Below are positions 23,045-33,902 of a DNA stretch of 64,000 nucleotides, piece after piece. How positions within the stretch are numbered: position 1 is the first letter of the stretch; each line of letters opens with the position of its first letter. Both the position numbers and the translations under genes were made by a program. The notes beneath the pieces are model-generated. The model had not been told where the DNA came from. It ran no database searches and worked only from the letters and a program-made list of their open reading frames with translations. Origin of the DNA: Telopea speciosissima (lineage: Eukaryota > Streptophyta > Magnoliopsida > Proteales > Proteaceae); assembly GCF_018873765.1 (NCBI RefSeq), contig NC_057925.1:47213010-47277009 (forward strand), in the 5' to 3' direction.

Positions 23045-23208
23045 TATCACCTCCAGTTTGCTGACCGGTCCAGTTCTTCAGTTCCTCTAACAAAGGGGGG
23101 CTGAAATGACCTCTCTACCCATGCCCAAACATCCTGCCCGGGTGGGATCCACCATCCCCCTATTAGAGGAACTGGGGAACTGGGCCGGTCAGCAAACTGG
23201 AGGTGATA
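23045..23208. mobile_element. MITE, 164 bp, fold-back
   Basis: The left end tatcacctccagtttgctga is exactly matched by the inverted right end (tcagcaaactggaggtgata). An inner pair, cagttcctctaa and ttagaggaactg, surrounds a purine-rich centre (aaaggggggctgaaatgacc). Same family as the element at 2525-2684. Confidence 0.85.
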
Positions 23209-23462
23209 ATTTTCCCCGATGAGAGACTGAATCAACCAAGGCACCAAGCTTGGCTTTGTGATTTGTTCTTGGCTGAATGCTGAATATCTTCTCCGAACTG
23301 CTATTTGTTTTGTGTTCAGAATGGAAGAAACGATTTTACCGTCAAGATCCGATTTGCTCACCAATCTGATTTTGAACACCATTAGTCAAATCCAACTGGT
23401 GGTAACGATTCACAATCATATGCCTTGTTATTTTATTAGTTTTGGAATTTAGCTTGGTTTTT

Positions 23463-23630
23463 ATCATCTGCGATTCCCTGTTTGGTACAGTTCCCTAATG
23501 CCTCAAATAAAATGAGGGTGGATCCCACCTGAGCAGTGTGTTCGGTTAAGGGTGCAATGATCATTTCAGCCCCCCTACGAGAGGAACCCCACAACCGTAC
23601 TGGTCAACGAACCTTAGGGAAAAAGGTCCT
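23463..23630. mobile_element. MITE-like, degenerate
   Basis: Resembles 48425-48588: gattccctgtttggtacagttccc on the left and an inverted, mutated ggttcgttgaccagtacggt on the right, around gtgggatccacc-type central words. The ends are worn. Confidence 0.45.
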
Positions 23631-23736
23631 TATTTGGGACTTTATTTTTAAGGTGAGGGTTCTCTAAGTTTTTTTTTTTTTTTTTTTAATTGGAGAACTT
23701 TAATAGAGGGGGGATACACCGATACAGGATGAGGAT

Positions 23737-24618
23737 TAAGGGTGTCAATCGGGTCGGTTTTGGTTTCGGTTCGGTTCCATGAAGTGATAGTGTAATCCAA
23801 GTCCGAACCGAGAATCGATTCGGTTCTTAAAGTGAATCCAAATCCGAATCTATTCGGTTCGATTCGATTTCAATTTAACTTCAGTTATAGAATACGATTT
23901 CAATTCGTGTCTTGATACGGTTTTAATTCGGCTATAAAGCTCGGTTCCTATTCGATTTGCTATACGGTAATGTGTACCTGATAATATAGATAGGCAGCAT
24001 AAAACAACACTAGAAGTGGCAGTATGCCTCACAGGGATATGGTGCTCAATATGCCTATCAGGACAAAAGTTGAAAGGAACTGTGACACTTGACCCAAAAA
24101 CATATTAGCAAAACTAGCAACATTGCGATCTATATCGCCTTATCCCATTAAGCAGACTTCTATAGAGGCTGTGAACCACTACTCCACTGTGTTGAAAGCT
24201 GAAGGAATCAGACTGCAAATCGTGAGAGTTGGGGTTTATGCCTTGGGAGTTGTGAGAGATGAAGACTCTTTATAGAGTCGTAGAGAATTGAGATTGGTAA
24301 AAGGTTGGGTTGTTGAATAAACTTTGAAAGACTAAACCTCTATTGCGGCCAAGGAAAGGAATAAATTAATAAAGTATTAAAACCTAAAGATAAAAGATTA
24401 ACTTTAAAACGTTAAAAAATTAAGATTTACCCATTGAGGTTCGGTTATTTGGTTAGAATCGATGGTTCCTCCATCAAAACCGTATCCGAATCGAAATCGA
24501 ATAGAAATTTATTTGGTTGATCTGAATCCGAATCAAATTAGTTCAGTCCGATTCAATTCGATTAATTTGACTCAGTTTTGGATTCAATATTCAGTTCCGA
24601 TTACATTTGACACCCTTA
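23737..24618. mobile_element. Non-autonomous DNA transposon, about 880 bp
   Basis: Terminal inverted repeats TTAAGGGTGTCAA (from 23736) and TTGACACCCTTAA (to 24619) are perfect. Sub-terminal regions are full of cggttcggtt/aaccgaatcc words in inverse orientation at the two ends. There is no transposase. This terminus type is common in plant hAT-like non-autonomous elements. A target duplication is not clear. Confidence 0.6.
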
Positions 24619-26085
24619 AATTGGGGATAAGCCACCCACACTAGTTCCGGCTATTTTCAAGGTGATTTGGATTGAAATGAGGGACACGGATCCTGAGATA
24701 GTGGTATAAGGGAACACACCAATCAGGGCACGTTTTGACCGTTTGTCAATAGCAAGGAGAGAGGAGTTGGTGGCCTAGCCCACCACAATGGCAGCTCAGA
24801 GGGGTTTTTCCCTTATTTTTATAATCAGGTTGGTGTTCCAAGTCACCTCGATCAATTTCAGTTAATTTTCACTTGATTTGACTAATCGCAATCAACCATT
24901 GTGAAGGCAACTTAAAGCATGATTATATAAATCGGTTTGGAATTGAGAGTATCACCAATTTAGCGAAACAGATTCTCTACGATGCAATTGCCCGAGCGGC
25001 CATAGCAGTGCAGGCACAATGAGGTGTGTAACGATCGCCGATGACCAATTTAGACCTAGAACTACTGACCCCTGATTCGTATTCACCTTGATTCACAATA
25101 TCTGAGTGAAAAACCATTTTAAACCTTGACTTGAAGTGTGGTTTAATTCACAACACTAATTATTGAGTTTGCGATAACCGTAAGGTTTGGAGAGAAGTTA
25201 CATTCACCGATGGAGAAGGTTTCACCCATAAATCTAAGGTCATCTTCACTCTCCATATGCAATCGTTTTATTTTGGGTTAATGCTCCCCCCATATGTTGA
25301 AGGTTCAAATGTCCTTCATTGTTCCCTGACACCCATCTAAGCGTCATGATGATCATCGGTGATGAAATTCCTCCTTCACCATGATTAAAAGAAAATTGGG
25401 TTTAAGATTTGCTACTTGTTACAAGATTCAACGGTTCTTATGGAAAACTAAGCCCACCCATTGTTAAAGGGACAAAGACATTTTTATTCTTTAGGGCAAA
25501 GACGTCTGCAAACCCTGCATGAGTTTGGTGTGCCAAAGAGCAGGTGGAGGACAGTTTCATTAATGGGGTTAGAGAGAGAAAAATAATTATAAAAGATTTT
25601 TCTTTTATTTATTTTTTTTAAAAGGTCAAAAGGGTTATTCTTAGTGTACCCATGATAGTGACAATAAACTATCACCATCTTACGTAGCACGTAAAAGACA
25701 AAAATATTTTGCATATAAGACAAAATATCATTATAAGGTTGAAATTTTAAGACTTGTATGATTACATTTTTGTTTCTGGACCTTGTTTCTATTCTAAAAG
25801 TAATTTTTTTTTCTGTTACTGAGCCAAATTTCTTGACAAAAAAAACATATTTGGTAAATAGCAAATTCTATTTCTAGGCTAGAAAAGAAAAAAAACGTGT
25901 TTGTTATGCGTAGGAATTTGTGTTTCTGGAACTTCGATAAATTATCAAAAATGTCATTGTATACCCAAAACATAGTTGTTGAGGTGACGCCTAAGCAGGT
26001 GCCTTCGACGCCTAGTTGGCGTCGCCTTGAATTTTGACCCCTTCCAATGCCTTGGGTCGCCTAGACACTGTGACAACTATGCCCG
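24619..26085. other. Non-coding spacer, paralogous to 36.3-37.25 kb
   Basis: No gene. 24640-24790 matches 36310-36460, and 24820-25140 matches 36945-37250 (atctgagtgaaaaa, agacctagaactactgac). 25480-25870 and 25990-26085 hold nothing I recognise. Confidence 0.5.
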
Positions 26086-26430
26086 AAAAAATGGAGGTAG
26101 TGGTGGTGGTGGAGGTGATGGTGGTGGCAGTGGTGGAGGTAGAGGTGGTAGTGGAGGAGAGGGTGGCAGCAATGGTGGTGGCGGTGGCAGTGGCGGTGGA
26201 GATGGTGGTGATAGTGGTGGCAGCGGTGGTGGAAATGGTGACGGTGCAGTGGCGATGGTGGAGGTGGTGGTGGTTTGATGGCGGTGGTGGTGGAAGTACT
26301 GATGGTGGTGGTGGTGTGGTGGCGATAGTGGTAGAGGAGGTGATGGAAATGGTAGGGGTATGGTAGTGTTGAGGCAGTAGCGGTGGTGGTGGCGACGGTA
26401 TTGGTGGAGGTGGCGGTGGATAAGTCTTAA
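26086..26430. repeat. GGT-rich low-complexity tract
   Basis: About 340 bp of degenerate ggtggtggc/gatggtggt. It creates spurious Gly-rich (plus) and Pro/Thr-rich (minus) open frames. Absent from the paralogous block near 41.9 kb, so it grew or inserted after the duplication. Confidence 0.85.
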
Positions 26431-26590
26431 AATCTCTCAAACAAAAATCCTCACCAGTAAAGACAATAGACAAAGCTTTACTAGAATTGCTCAACCCGAA
26501 ATACAAAGAGCATCCCAGTGCACAAGGCTCTCTTGGAGCAATTGTATGCAACTTCTCTTGCTCATTCTTAGATAGATGACCAATGCACAT
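26431..26590 (-). pseudogene. Unidentified coding-like segment, copy 1
   Basis: The minus strand reads MCIGHLSKNEQEKLHTIAPR, then EPCALGCSLYFGLSNSSKAL and SIVFTGEDFCL. The same segment occurs at 41905-42058 with mostly third-position or conservative differences, suggesting descent from real coding sequence. I do not recognise the family. It has no start context of its own and runs into low-complexity DNA, so it is probably an exon remnant carried in the duplicated spacer. Confidence 0.4.
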
Positions 26591-26630
26591 GTATTTACTT
26601 GAAATTTTAATGGGATGGAATGCTAAGCGC

Positions 26631-26660
26631 GAGCTCTCTCTCTCTCTCTCTCTCTCTCAT
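26631..26660. repeat. (CT)n microsatellite
   Basis: About 14 units. An equivalent shorter tract lies at the same position of the paralogous spacer (42102-42121). Confidence 0.9.
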
Positions 26661-26964
26661 GTACAAGCATAGAGACAGATGCAAATCACAATGTTTGCAA
26701 CAATTGATTTTTGTGAAATAAAGGTCTAGGAGTGGAAGTCTAAGCTGAACCCAAACTACACAACTTGTATTTGAGGCCGCCCCCCCAAAAAAAAAAAAAA
26801 AGTCAGCTTCTCCTTCATACACTTTCAATACAAACGAATATAAGACAACAGATAAAACTCAAAATAAGCCTACTCCAGACTAGTTTAGGTTTGGCTTCAT
26901 GAATTCTGTTCCTGCAGCCCATCTGTGTATGTAAGGAAAAATCTACAATTAGCCTATAAGTAGC

Positions 26965-27124
26965 TGGATATTTATCCCCTCAATTTCTTCAATTCCATCT
27001 AATAGGGTGGTTGAAATGATCACTTTACCTTCTACCCGAACACTGCCTGGGTGGGGTTCACCTCTTTCTATTAGAGGAAATTGAGGAAATTGACGGGTAG
27101 GCAAATTAAGGTGATATTTTTCCC
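26965..27124. mobile_element. MITE, 160 bp, with 8-bp target duplication
   Basis: Flanked by TAAGTAGC at 26957-26964 and 27125-27132. The paralogous spacer at 42608-42640 lacks the element and reads ctataagtggccagc. The ends form an inverted repeat (tatttatcccctcaatttc and aattaaggtgatattttt), with inner pair ccatctaatag and ctattagagg. An 8-bp duplication fits a hAT-type transposase. Confidence 0.8.
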
Positions 27125-27132
27125 TAAGTAGC

Positions 27133-27812
27133 CAGCTTTCCTCTCTCCACACACATAATGCCAATTCAGCTTATAAATAATAGGGAAAAGTTTTCATACT
27201 CGATCGTGTAAAGCATATATGTGAGAGGGTGAGTTTCAAGACATTAATTAATGAGTGGAGATTTATGACTTTTCTCCCAAATAATATACAAATTTTCTTA
27301 TGTTCACCAAGGAGTGGAGTTCTTATATGTGTAGCTTCTCCCCTCTAATGTGTCATCTAACAAGGAAAATAAGCATTATTCCAAAAACCCTTTCAATAGC
27401 CTAATTAAATGGGAACGAATTTCAACCAAAACAAAAAAAAAAAATGGGAACGAATGTATACAAAAACATGGTTCATTCTTATTCAGGTAACTTAAATTTG
27501 ATTCACATGGAAACTCTCAAGTAATTACAACGGATAGATAAATTATAATTATATATACCTTTTCACATTACCCAAGTGCATGAGTCGTAGCAAAGGCGAT
27601 CGACTTTTGGTAAGATATCATCGACTAGAACTTTACAATAAACATGCAAGGGCCAATTCAAGTCTTCACCCTACTTTTCTTTCAATTTGAAGGCAAGCAA
27701 CTTTAGTAAACTTGAATATATATTGGAATAGGAACTTGGAAGTGTAAACCTTCTCTAATAATTACAAGTCAATAATTAATATTATATTATATTATTACTA
27801 CCTCTGTTTTTC
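27133..27812. other. Spacer downstream of the subfamily B pseudogene
   Basis: No gene. 27290-27400 matches 42670-42760 and 47895-48000 (cttctcccctctaatgtgtc, aacaaggaaaataagcatta), so three copies of this spacer exist in the window. Confidence 0.5.
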
Positions 27813-29016
27813 TTATTTTTCAGATCCATCTTTGGCATCGAGTGAAACAAGACTCCCAATGCAGATCTCTGTTTCAATCATACTATCCCTAGCACTTGTT
27901 GTAGTCTCTGTTTCAATCGTTTGATCAGGAAAACAAATCCTAAGATTCTTAACCCTTCGTCTACGAGGATCATAGAGAGCCAGAAATTGGGGTTCATTCA
28001 GGTACCATGATCCCTGTAGTATAATTTTAACCTTCTTTGAATAACATACAGGCCTGATGATGAACAAAAGATTTGATGGATGTTTAAACGAAAACTGTTT
28101 CACCCAAGAGTCTCTCACCCCATATTCCTTCATCACCCAAATCTCAACATGGACCTCGAAGATGTCACGGGAGTATACAGAGTTGTCCTCCAAGAACCTG
28201 GATATACCTACAAAACGAATTGCCCTCCTCAAAGTTGGGCATTGGCAACTCTCCAAACTCCTCAGTTTTAAGGTTTAAGAAAATGACAAACCTGGATCCT
28301 GTCTCGCGACATACATCCCAATGAAGAACAGAATTTACAAGAACCCCATATTTGAAATTATTGCTGAGGTGAAAGGGCATGTTTGCGGGCATGTCTGCGA
28401 TCCTTGTCCATGAGTTGGCGCCAAGTGTGTAGATCAACTTCTCCCTGTACAATCCTTACTAACTTGTAATCGCCGGTTACGGGATCGTAACCAAATCCGT
28501 ATCCAAAGTGATATATGGTTTGCTTGGGAAACTCTATAGGTGTAGTAGGTAGCTTCTTCTGCTTTCTTGTGGAAGGATTCCAGAGGAATATTATGTGCTC
28601 CAAATAGCTTTGGTAAGAACCGGTTAAGGCAAACTTTGATATACAAAGTAAGCCATTGCAAGAACCCAAAAATTGGGTTAATTTGGTAAATTGGAGACTT
28701 GAGTGGATGATCGAGTTCTATCACCTTTTGTTGTTCGCTAGAATTTAGGTCGACAGAATTCAGGTCAAATAGAGTGAAGATTGGAGTCAGAAAAAATGAG
28801 GCTGAGATTGTTATTGGTTGCAAGGGATTGGTTGAGATGAATTTTGATGAAATTAGGTTCGGTTATAAGAACACACCAGAGTTTGGATACACACCTGAAC
28901 CTTAAAAGAGATTTGACTGTAAGCCTTGAAAGTATGTCCACGATGAGGTCCTCAGGGAGGTTCATGGATGGCATGGTATTCTCTTGGCGTATCTTCTTGT
29001 TCTTGACGTCCGCCAT
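27813..29016 (-). pseudogene. F-box/FBA-domain protein pseudogene (subfamily B)
   Basis: Starts at ATG 29016. The F-box is complete (NLPEDLIVDILSRLTVKSLL, then RFRCVSKLWCVLI), but the frame is lost after LHSI near 28765. The FBA domain can be followed through at least three frames: FLQWLTLYI (shifted), then MGSCNGLLCISK at 28669, FLWNPSTRKQKKLP, YGFGYDPVTGDYKLVRI, then VLHWDVCRETGSRF and IWVMKEYGVRDSWVKQFSF, ending at 27813. It is the closest relative of the intact gene at 43069-44286. The frameshifts make it non-functional. Confidence 0.85.
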
Positions 29017-29170
29017 GGCTAGGGAAGGTTTTTCTTCAGAGAAAAAAGAAAGACGGAAGACAATTGGTTCCTTTTGCTTTATATATTACAGACTCGCAGC
29101 GTGGGGCGGTGAAACTCGAACATCTGATTCCCTAACCTAATTCTTTCCGTTTCTTACTTTACTTCTATTA

Positions 29171-29204
<34 letters not shown>

Positions 29205-29306
29205 GGGCATTGTTCACTCTCTTATCGGAATTCAACCATTAAAAAAACTCCACTATCGAATAGGAAACTAAAATCATCATTATTAAATAACACTAATAAT
29301 ATTATG
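29017..29306. other. 5' flank of subfamily B pseudogene; poly(T) tract
   Basis: Shares ctttatatattacagactcg and gtggggcggtgaaactcgaa with the 5' flank of the intact B gene (44345-44395), including a TATA-like tatata. A poly(T) tract lies at 29168-29201. Not coding. Confidence 0.6.
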
Positions 29307-31446
29307 GGAGAAAAAATTATATTTAATCTTGTAGGTAGTATATATTTCACTCAGCTAACCACATGTTCATCAGATTAGAATCATGCATTAATGACCATTG
29401 ATTCAATTTAAATATTTAAAAAATATTTGATTTAATTTAATAATGAATTAATAATAATCTAATCTTGTTAAAATACTGCTTGAATGGATTACAAGTTTAG
29501 ATTTACCAAAAATAAATTAGTTAACAAGTAGGAGAGAAAATCTCTCCCAGTCTCTCCCGGCAATCAAAAAACACTCCCTTAATTAAATAAGGTAGATATA
29601 ATCACACCCTCACTCTTGCTTGGTGAATCCACAAAATCTCAAAACGTTTATTACTCTCTTTCTATTTTTTATTTCAAAAAATCTTTGTTTATTCTCAATG
29701 ATATCTCTCCCCCTCTTGCTTGTTTGCTGAATCCACATAATCTCAAAACGTTTTTGCTGTTTTTTTTTTTTTAATTTTTAAAAAACCTCCTCTATTCTAA
29801 CAATCTCTTTCTCTCAAGGGTAACGATCTAATCAATCTTGCTTGCAATCACATAATCTCAAAACGTTTTTTGCTGTTTTTTTTTTTTTTTTTAATTTTTA
29901 AAAAAACCTCCTCTATTCTAACAATCTCTCTTTCTCTCTCAAGGGTAAACGATCCTGACTGATACAGATCGGTATCTGCTACGATCAATACTGATTTATG
30001 GCCGATCCTGTATTAGTGGATCGATACGGACAAAGGTAAAAATGAACAAAACAATCTAATTTTTGAACAAAAAAGTGTAAATCTAATCGACAGATCGATT
30101 TGGATCGGTATCGACTGAGACCAAGACCAATTCCTGGCCAATCCTATATCAGTGGGTCAGTACAAACAAGGACATAAAATATATTAAAGAAAAAATAAAT
30201 TTTTTTTTAAAGAAAATAGGGTAACCTAACCAATGCGATGGGATACATATCGTTTCAGATCGGTATCAGTGGAGATGGAGATCGATATCAATTTCTAGCC
30301 GATCCTATATCGGTGGATCAGTATGGACTACGAATAAGGGTAAAAAATGTAATTTTTTTTTAAGAAAACAGGGGTAAACCTAACCGATCCTGACCGACAT
30401 GAATCGGTATCTACTGAGACCGACACCGATTCTTGGCCAATCATATATCGATGAATTAGTGCGAACAAGGGTAAAAATATTAAAAAAATAATAATTCTTT
30501 TAAAGAAAATTGGGTAAACTAACCGATGCAGACCGATCCATGTTGCTAGGGATCGGTTAGGTTTACCCCTATTTTCTTTTTAAAAAAAAAATTAGATTTT
30601 TTTTACATTTTACCATTGTCCGTATCGATCCACAGATACGGTATCTGCCAGGAATCGGTATCGTTCTCCATCTCCACCGATACTGATCCAGGACAGTATT
30701 TATCAAACTGCATTGGTTAGGTTACCCTATTCTCTTAAAAAAAAAAATAGTTTTCTTTTATAATATATTTTTACCCTTGTCTATTCTGACCCATCGATAG
30801 AAGAACGGCCAGGAATCGGTATCGGTCTCTATCGGTTAGGTTTACCCTTTTTTTCGTTCAAAATTAGATTTTTTATTTATATTTTGATTCTTGTCCATAC
30901 CAACCCATCGATACGGGATCAGCCAGGAATCAGTATCGGTATTTGCTAAGAAATTGAAGAGAGAGAGAGAGAGAGAGATCATTGAGAATAAAGAAAGATT
31001 TTTCGGAAAAAAAGAAGAAGCAAGAAACGTTTTGAGATTTTGAAGATTCAGCAAGAGAGAGAGGGTTAGAGGGCAGATATCATTGAGAATAAAGAAGTAT
31101 TTTTTGAAAAAAAACATAAAAAAAACAAACAAATGAGATAGGTAGAGAATGATAATATCCACCTTTTTAATTAAGGTTTTTTTTTTAATTGCCTTAATTT
31201 AATGAGAGAGAATAGGAGAGTTTTTCTCTCCATAATTGGTAACCGATTTACTTTTGATAAATCTAAACTTGTAACCCATCTAACCAAGATTTCAATAATA
31301 TTAAAATATTATTAACGTATTATTAAATTAAGTCAAAAAAAAATTTTAATACCTAAAATGAATCAATGGTCATTAATGCATGATTCTAATCTGATGAATA
31401 TGAGATTAACTGTGTGAAATATACACTCCCTACAAGACCAATCAGG
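29307..31446. repeat. Large inverted repeat, about 2.14 kb, copy 1
   Basis: The two halves are inverted copies. The left end aatcttgtaggtagtatata is matched by the right end tacactccctacaagaccaa, and cattaatgaccattgattca pairs with tgaatcaatggtcattaatg (29389 and 31363). The arms are about 0.9-1.2 kb and meet near 30540. Inner parts consist of repeated words such as gatcggtatc. A (GA)n tract lies at 30958-30978. There is no coding capacity. It is a fold-back transposon or an inverted pair of elements. A second, partial copy lies at 44600-45895. Confidence 0.75.
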
Positions 31447-31607
31447 TAAAGTTCGTTCTCTCTAATAATATTTTCAATTTCACTCTACACACTCTTTGGA
31501 AGGAAGTTGGGGAACCCAAGACATGCGTCTCACCACCCCTTATTACTTCTAGCCCTTGATTGACTCACTTTCCCTTATTATCCTGTCCAACAAAAATTTA
31601 TAATATG

Positions 31608-32622
31608 TGCAGGGTTTTCATGTAATCTTACGTCTGGGTTTTCGATCTTCTCCAAAAAAAAAATTTTCTTTATTTCTTCATCTAATTGAAGAATAAGAAA
31701 ATGGGAAAATAATCTCAATCTTAAAGCATGGTACATGCGTCAATGCCCTGACCAAGGAGAGAGTGCATATGGGCATCGACCATAAAGGGCGTGGTGATCA
31801 TTTCACACTCCCGTATGTGTAGGTGCATGTACACACTCCTGGGCATAGAACACTTTCATTAAGAAAATTTTTCTCTTGCTTCCTATTTTAATACATTTTA
31901 TTTTGGAGAAATTTTCACGTACCTCTTCTGAGATATCACGTAATTATAAAATCACCCGTCAATTTTGGAAATTTCTTGTCTCCCCAACTTTTCTAAAAAG
32001 TTAACACATGCTCCCATTCCGTTAGTATAGGACTAACAATGTTAAAATCAATGGTGTTTCTGAAGCACCAGGAGCACCATGATTGGGGAGAGAGAAGAAA
32101 ATTAACCCTAAAGGAAGGATACCTGTAACGCAACTCATCTTCCCTTTTTTCAAACCCTAAACGATTTGGGGAAGATGAGTTGCAAGTTTTTTTTCTCTTT
32201 TATTCACTTTACCCCATTGATTTTAACGTTGTTAGTCGTACACTAACGGAATGGGAGCACGTGTTAACTTTTTAGAAAACTAGGGGATATGCAAAATTTC
32301 CCAAAATTGATGGGTGTTTTTGTAATTATGTGATACCTTAGGAGAGGTACGTGAAAATTTTCTAAAAATAAAATTTATTAAAATAGAAAGCAAAAAAAAA
32401 AGTTTTCTTAATAAAATTGTTCTCTATCCAGGAGTGTACAAATGACCACCACACCCTTTCTGGTCGATGTCCATATGTACTCTCTCATTGGTCGGAACAT
32501 TGACGCATGTACAACGCTCCCAAATAGAGATCATTTCCCCATTTTCTTATTCTTCAATTAGATGAAGAAACAAAGGAAAAGCAATTTTGGAGAAGAAAAC
32601 CCAAACATAAGATGAAAAGCTA
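31608..32622. repeat. Large inverted repeat, about 1.0 kb
   Basis: Symmetric about 32150: tgcaactcatcttcccaaat-type sequence on each side, ccattccgttagtataggac against cgtacactaacggaatggg, and, at the outer ends, cttacgtctgggttttc against gaaaacccaaacataag. Right-arm sequence recurs as single copies at 37480-37770 and 39715-39985. The outer arms include the MITE family of 20713-20885. Not coding. Confidence 0.75.
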
Positions 32623-32639
32623 AATGATGCAAGAGTGAA

Positions 32640-33189
32640 CAAAGCAGATGGGGAGCACAGCCATTACACTCCTATGTTCTCTCATATTCAATTGCATGAC
32701 CCATTTTGCATTGCACAATATGTCTTATAATTTCAATGATTCAGAAATGTTCAAATAACACTAAGAATGTCACTTTTATTGTTACAGGTCCAACCTTAAG
32801 GCATTAGGTGCAAAAAGCTTCTCAAGTACGTGTATGAAGACATAGAAGACCTAAACAGATGGATGTGGAAATATAAATCTATAACTTTCAACATCTCAAC
32901 ACTCTCTTTCATTTATGGTGTTGGCATACTTAACTCTATACGTGGACAAAACAATTTAGGTGACATGGATGTTGATATCATGTTGGAGGGTCCAACTTAA
33001 AACCTTAACACATTAGATGAAAAGAACTCCTCAAGTATATGAAGGCAGCAAGGACCTGAGCAAACCGATGTGGAATTATATATCTATGATACATCTCAAC
33101 ACTTATTGCAAGAATAGAATTGCTGTATTTATATTGGATTGCATTGACACTGATCATTTTAATTAATTTAGAAACACTGAAATATTTGA
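32640..33189. repeat. Dispersed repeat, copy 3 (paralogue of 40.5-41.1 kb)
   Basis: Collinear with 40502-41085: for example acctgagcaaaccgatgtgg (33055 and 40945) and ggaaatataaatctataact (32868 and 40749). The paralogous block at 40 kb carries a 501-bp hAT insertion at the junction that is empty here (gaaaagctaaatgatgcaag, 32612). No gene. Confidence 0.65.
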
Positions 33190-33232
33190 CGAATACTCAC
33201 CTGAACCTTTGAAGAGACTTGACACGGTTTGT
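33190..33232 (-). pseudogene. F-box N-terminal relic, tiny
   Basis: tactcacctgaacctttgaagagacttgac is the antisense of the conserved F-box segment (VKSLxRF). It is collinear with the longer relic at 41085-41212 and is broken at the same position. Confidence 0.4.
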
Positions 33233-33244
33233 GTGTCTACTTTA

Positions 33245-33325
33245 TGGGTCTTTAGCTCAAATTGGTAGAGCACTTGGAACATGAGTATGTTCCAAGGGGA
33301 TGGTGAGTTAGGTGAGTTCTAGCAT
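33245..33325 (+). tRNA. tRNA-like sequence, probably SINE or pseudo-tRNA
   Basis: An A-box-like ttagctcaaattggtagagc (33251-33270) leads into a perfect 10-bp hairpin (cttggaacat gagt atgttccaag, 33273-33296) where the anticodon arm would be. The T-arm region (gagttctagcatc) is a poor B-box and no acceptor stem pairs. The extended hairpin makes a working tRNA unlikely. Confidence 0.3.
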
Positions 33326-33690
33326 CAAAGATAAGTATGCTGAGTATATTTCAACTCATACAAGATGAGGGGAAATTTAGTTGCAATAGTACATGAAGTG
33401 ATGTTTAATATCTCAAGTAGTCCCTTTTCAAAATTAGAGGAACAAACCTGAGTTTCACTGATAAATCATAGATGAAACTCATGGTGCTGCTGCTATTGAA
33501 ATTTGATTTCTTGAGGGGTTTTTTTCCCCTTGGTTCTTTAAAATTCTGGTTGAAGAAGTCCTTCAACAGAATTTGCAGCAACAGCATGAAACAAGAGCCC
33601 ATTGGTTTGCAGCACTTACTACACCTGCTGACTCCATTGATATTGTAATAAAAAAAAAAAAAAAAAATTAATAAATTTTGGGATGCTGTT
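33326..33690. other. 3' flank of the subfamily A gene
   Basis: No gene. aaatttgatttcttgagggg (33498) and the following words parallel 21065-21120 in the 3' region of the other A gene. A poly(A) tract lies at 33649-33667. Confidence 0.45.
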
Positions 33691-33806
33691 TTCTGGGCGG
33701 CAGCGCAGGCTGCACCCGGACACATGGGAGTGCGGCGCAATGACCATCCTATCCCCCTAAGTGGGAAGCCCATGTGCCTTGGCTCTGCCTGCACTGCGAC
33801 CCAGAG
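33691..33806. mobile_element. MITE, 116 bp, degenerate fold-back
   Basis: The left end ttctgggcggcagcgcaggc and the right end gcctgcactgcgacccagag are inverted copies. An inner pair acacatggg and cccatgtg surrounds gcgcaatgaccatcc. Same family as 2525-2684. It ends about 100 bp past the F-box stop codon. Confidence 0.7.
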
Positions 33807-33902
33807 ATCATTTTTCCCAAATTTTATTTTAGATCAAGAAAGGTAGAGAGCGCCACCACAACTTTTAATGATTATGAAAAGAAAAAAAAAATCAATTACA
33901 AT

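Noticed and set aside
26012..26590. Long Pro/Thr-rich minus-strand ORF (192 aa) and Gly-rich plus ORFs
   Set aside because: Most of it is translation of a degenerate GGT repeat absent from the paralogous block. Only the first ~50 codons look ancestral, and these are listed separately.
29090..29125. B-box-like gttcgagtttcacc (minus) upstream of the B genes, possible tRNA
   Set aside because: No A-box or cloverleaf. It is duplicated with the gene flank (44360-44395) and is better seen as shared promoter-region sequence.
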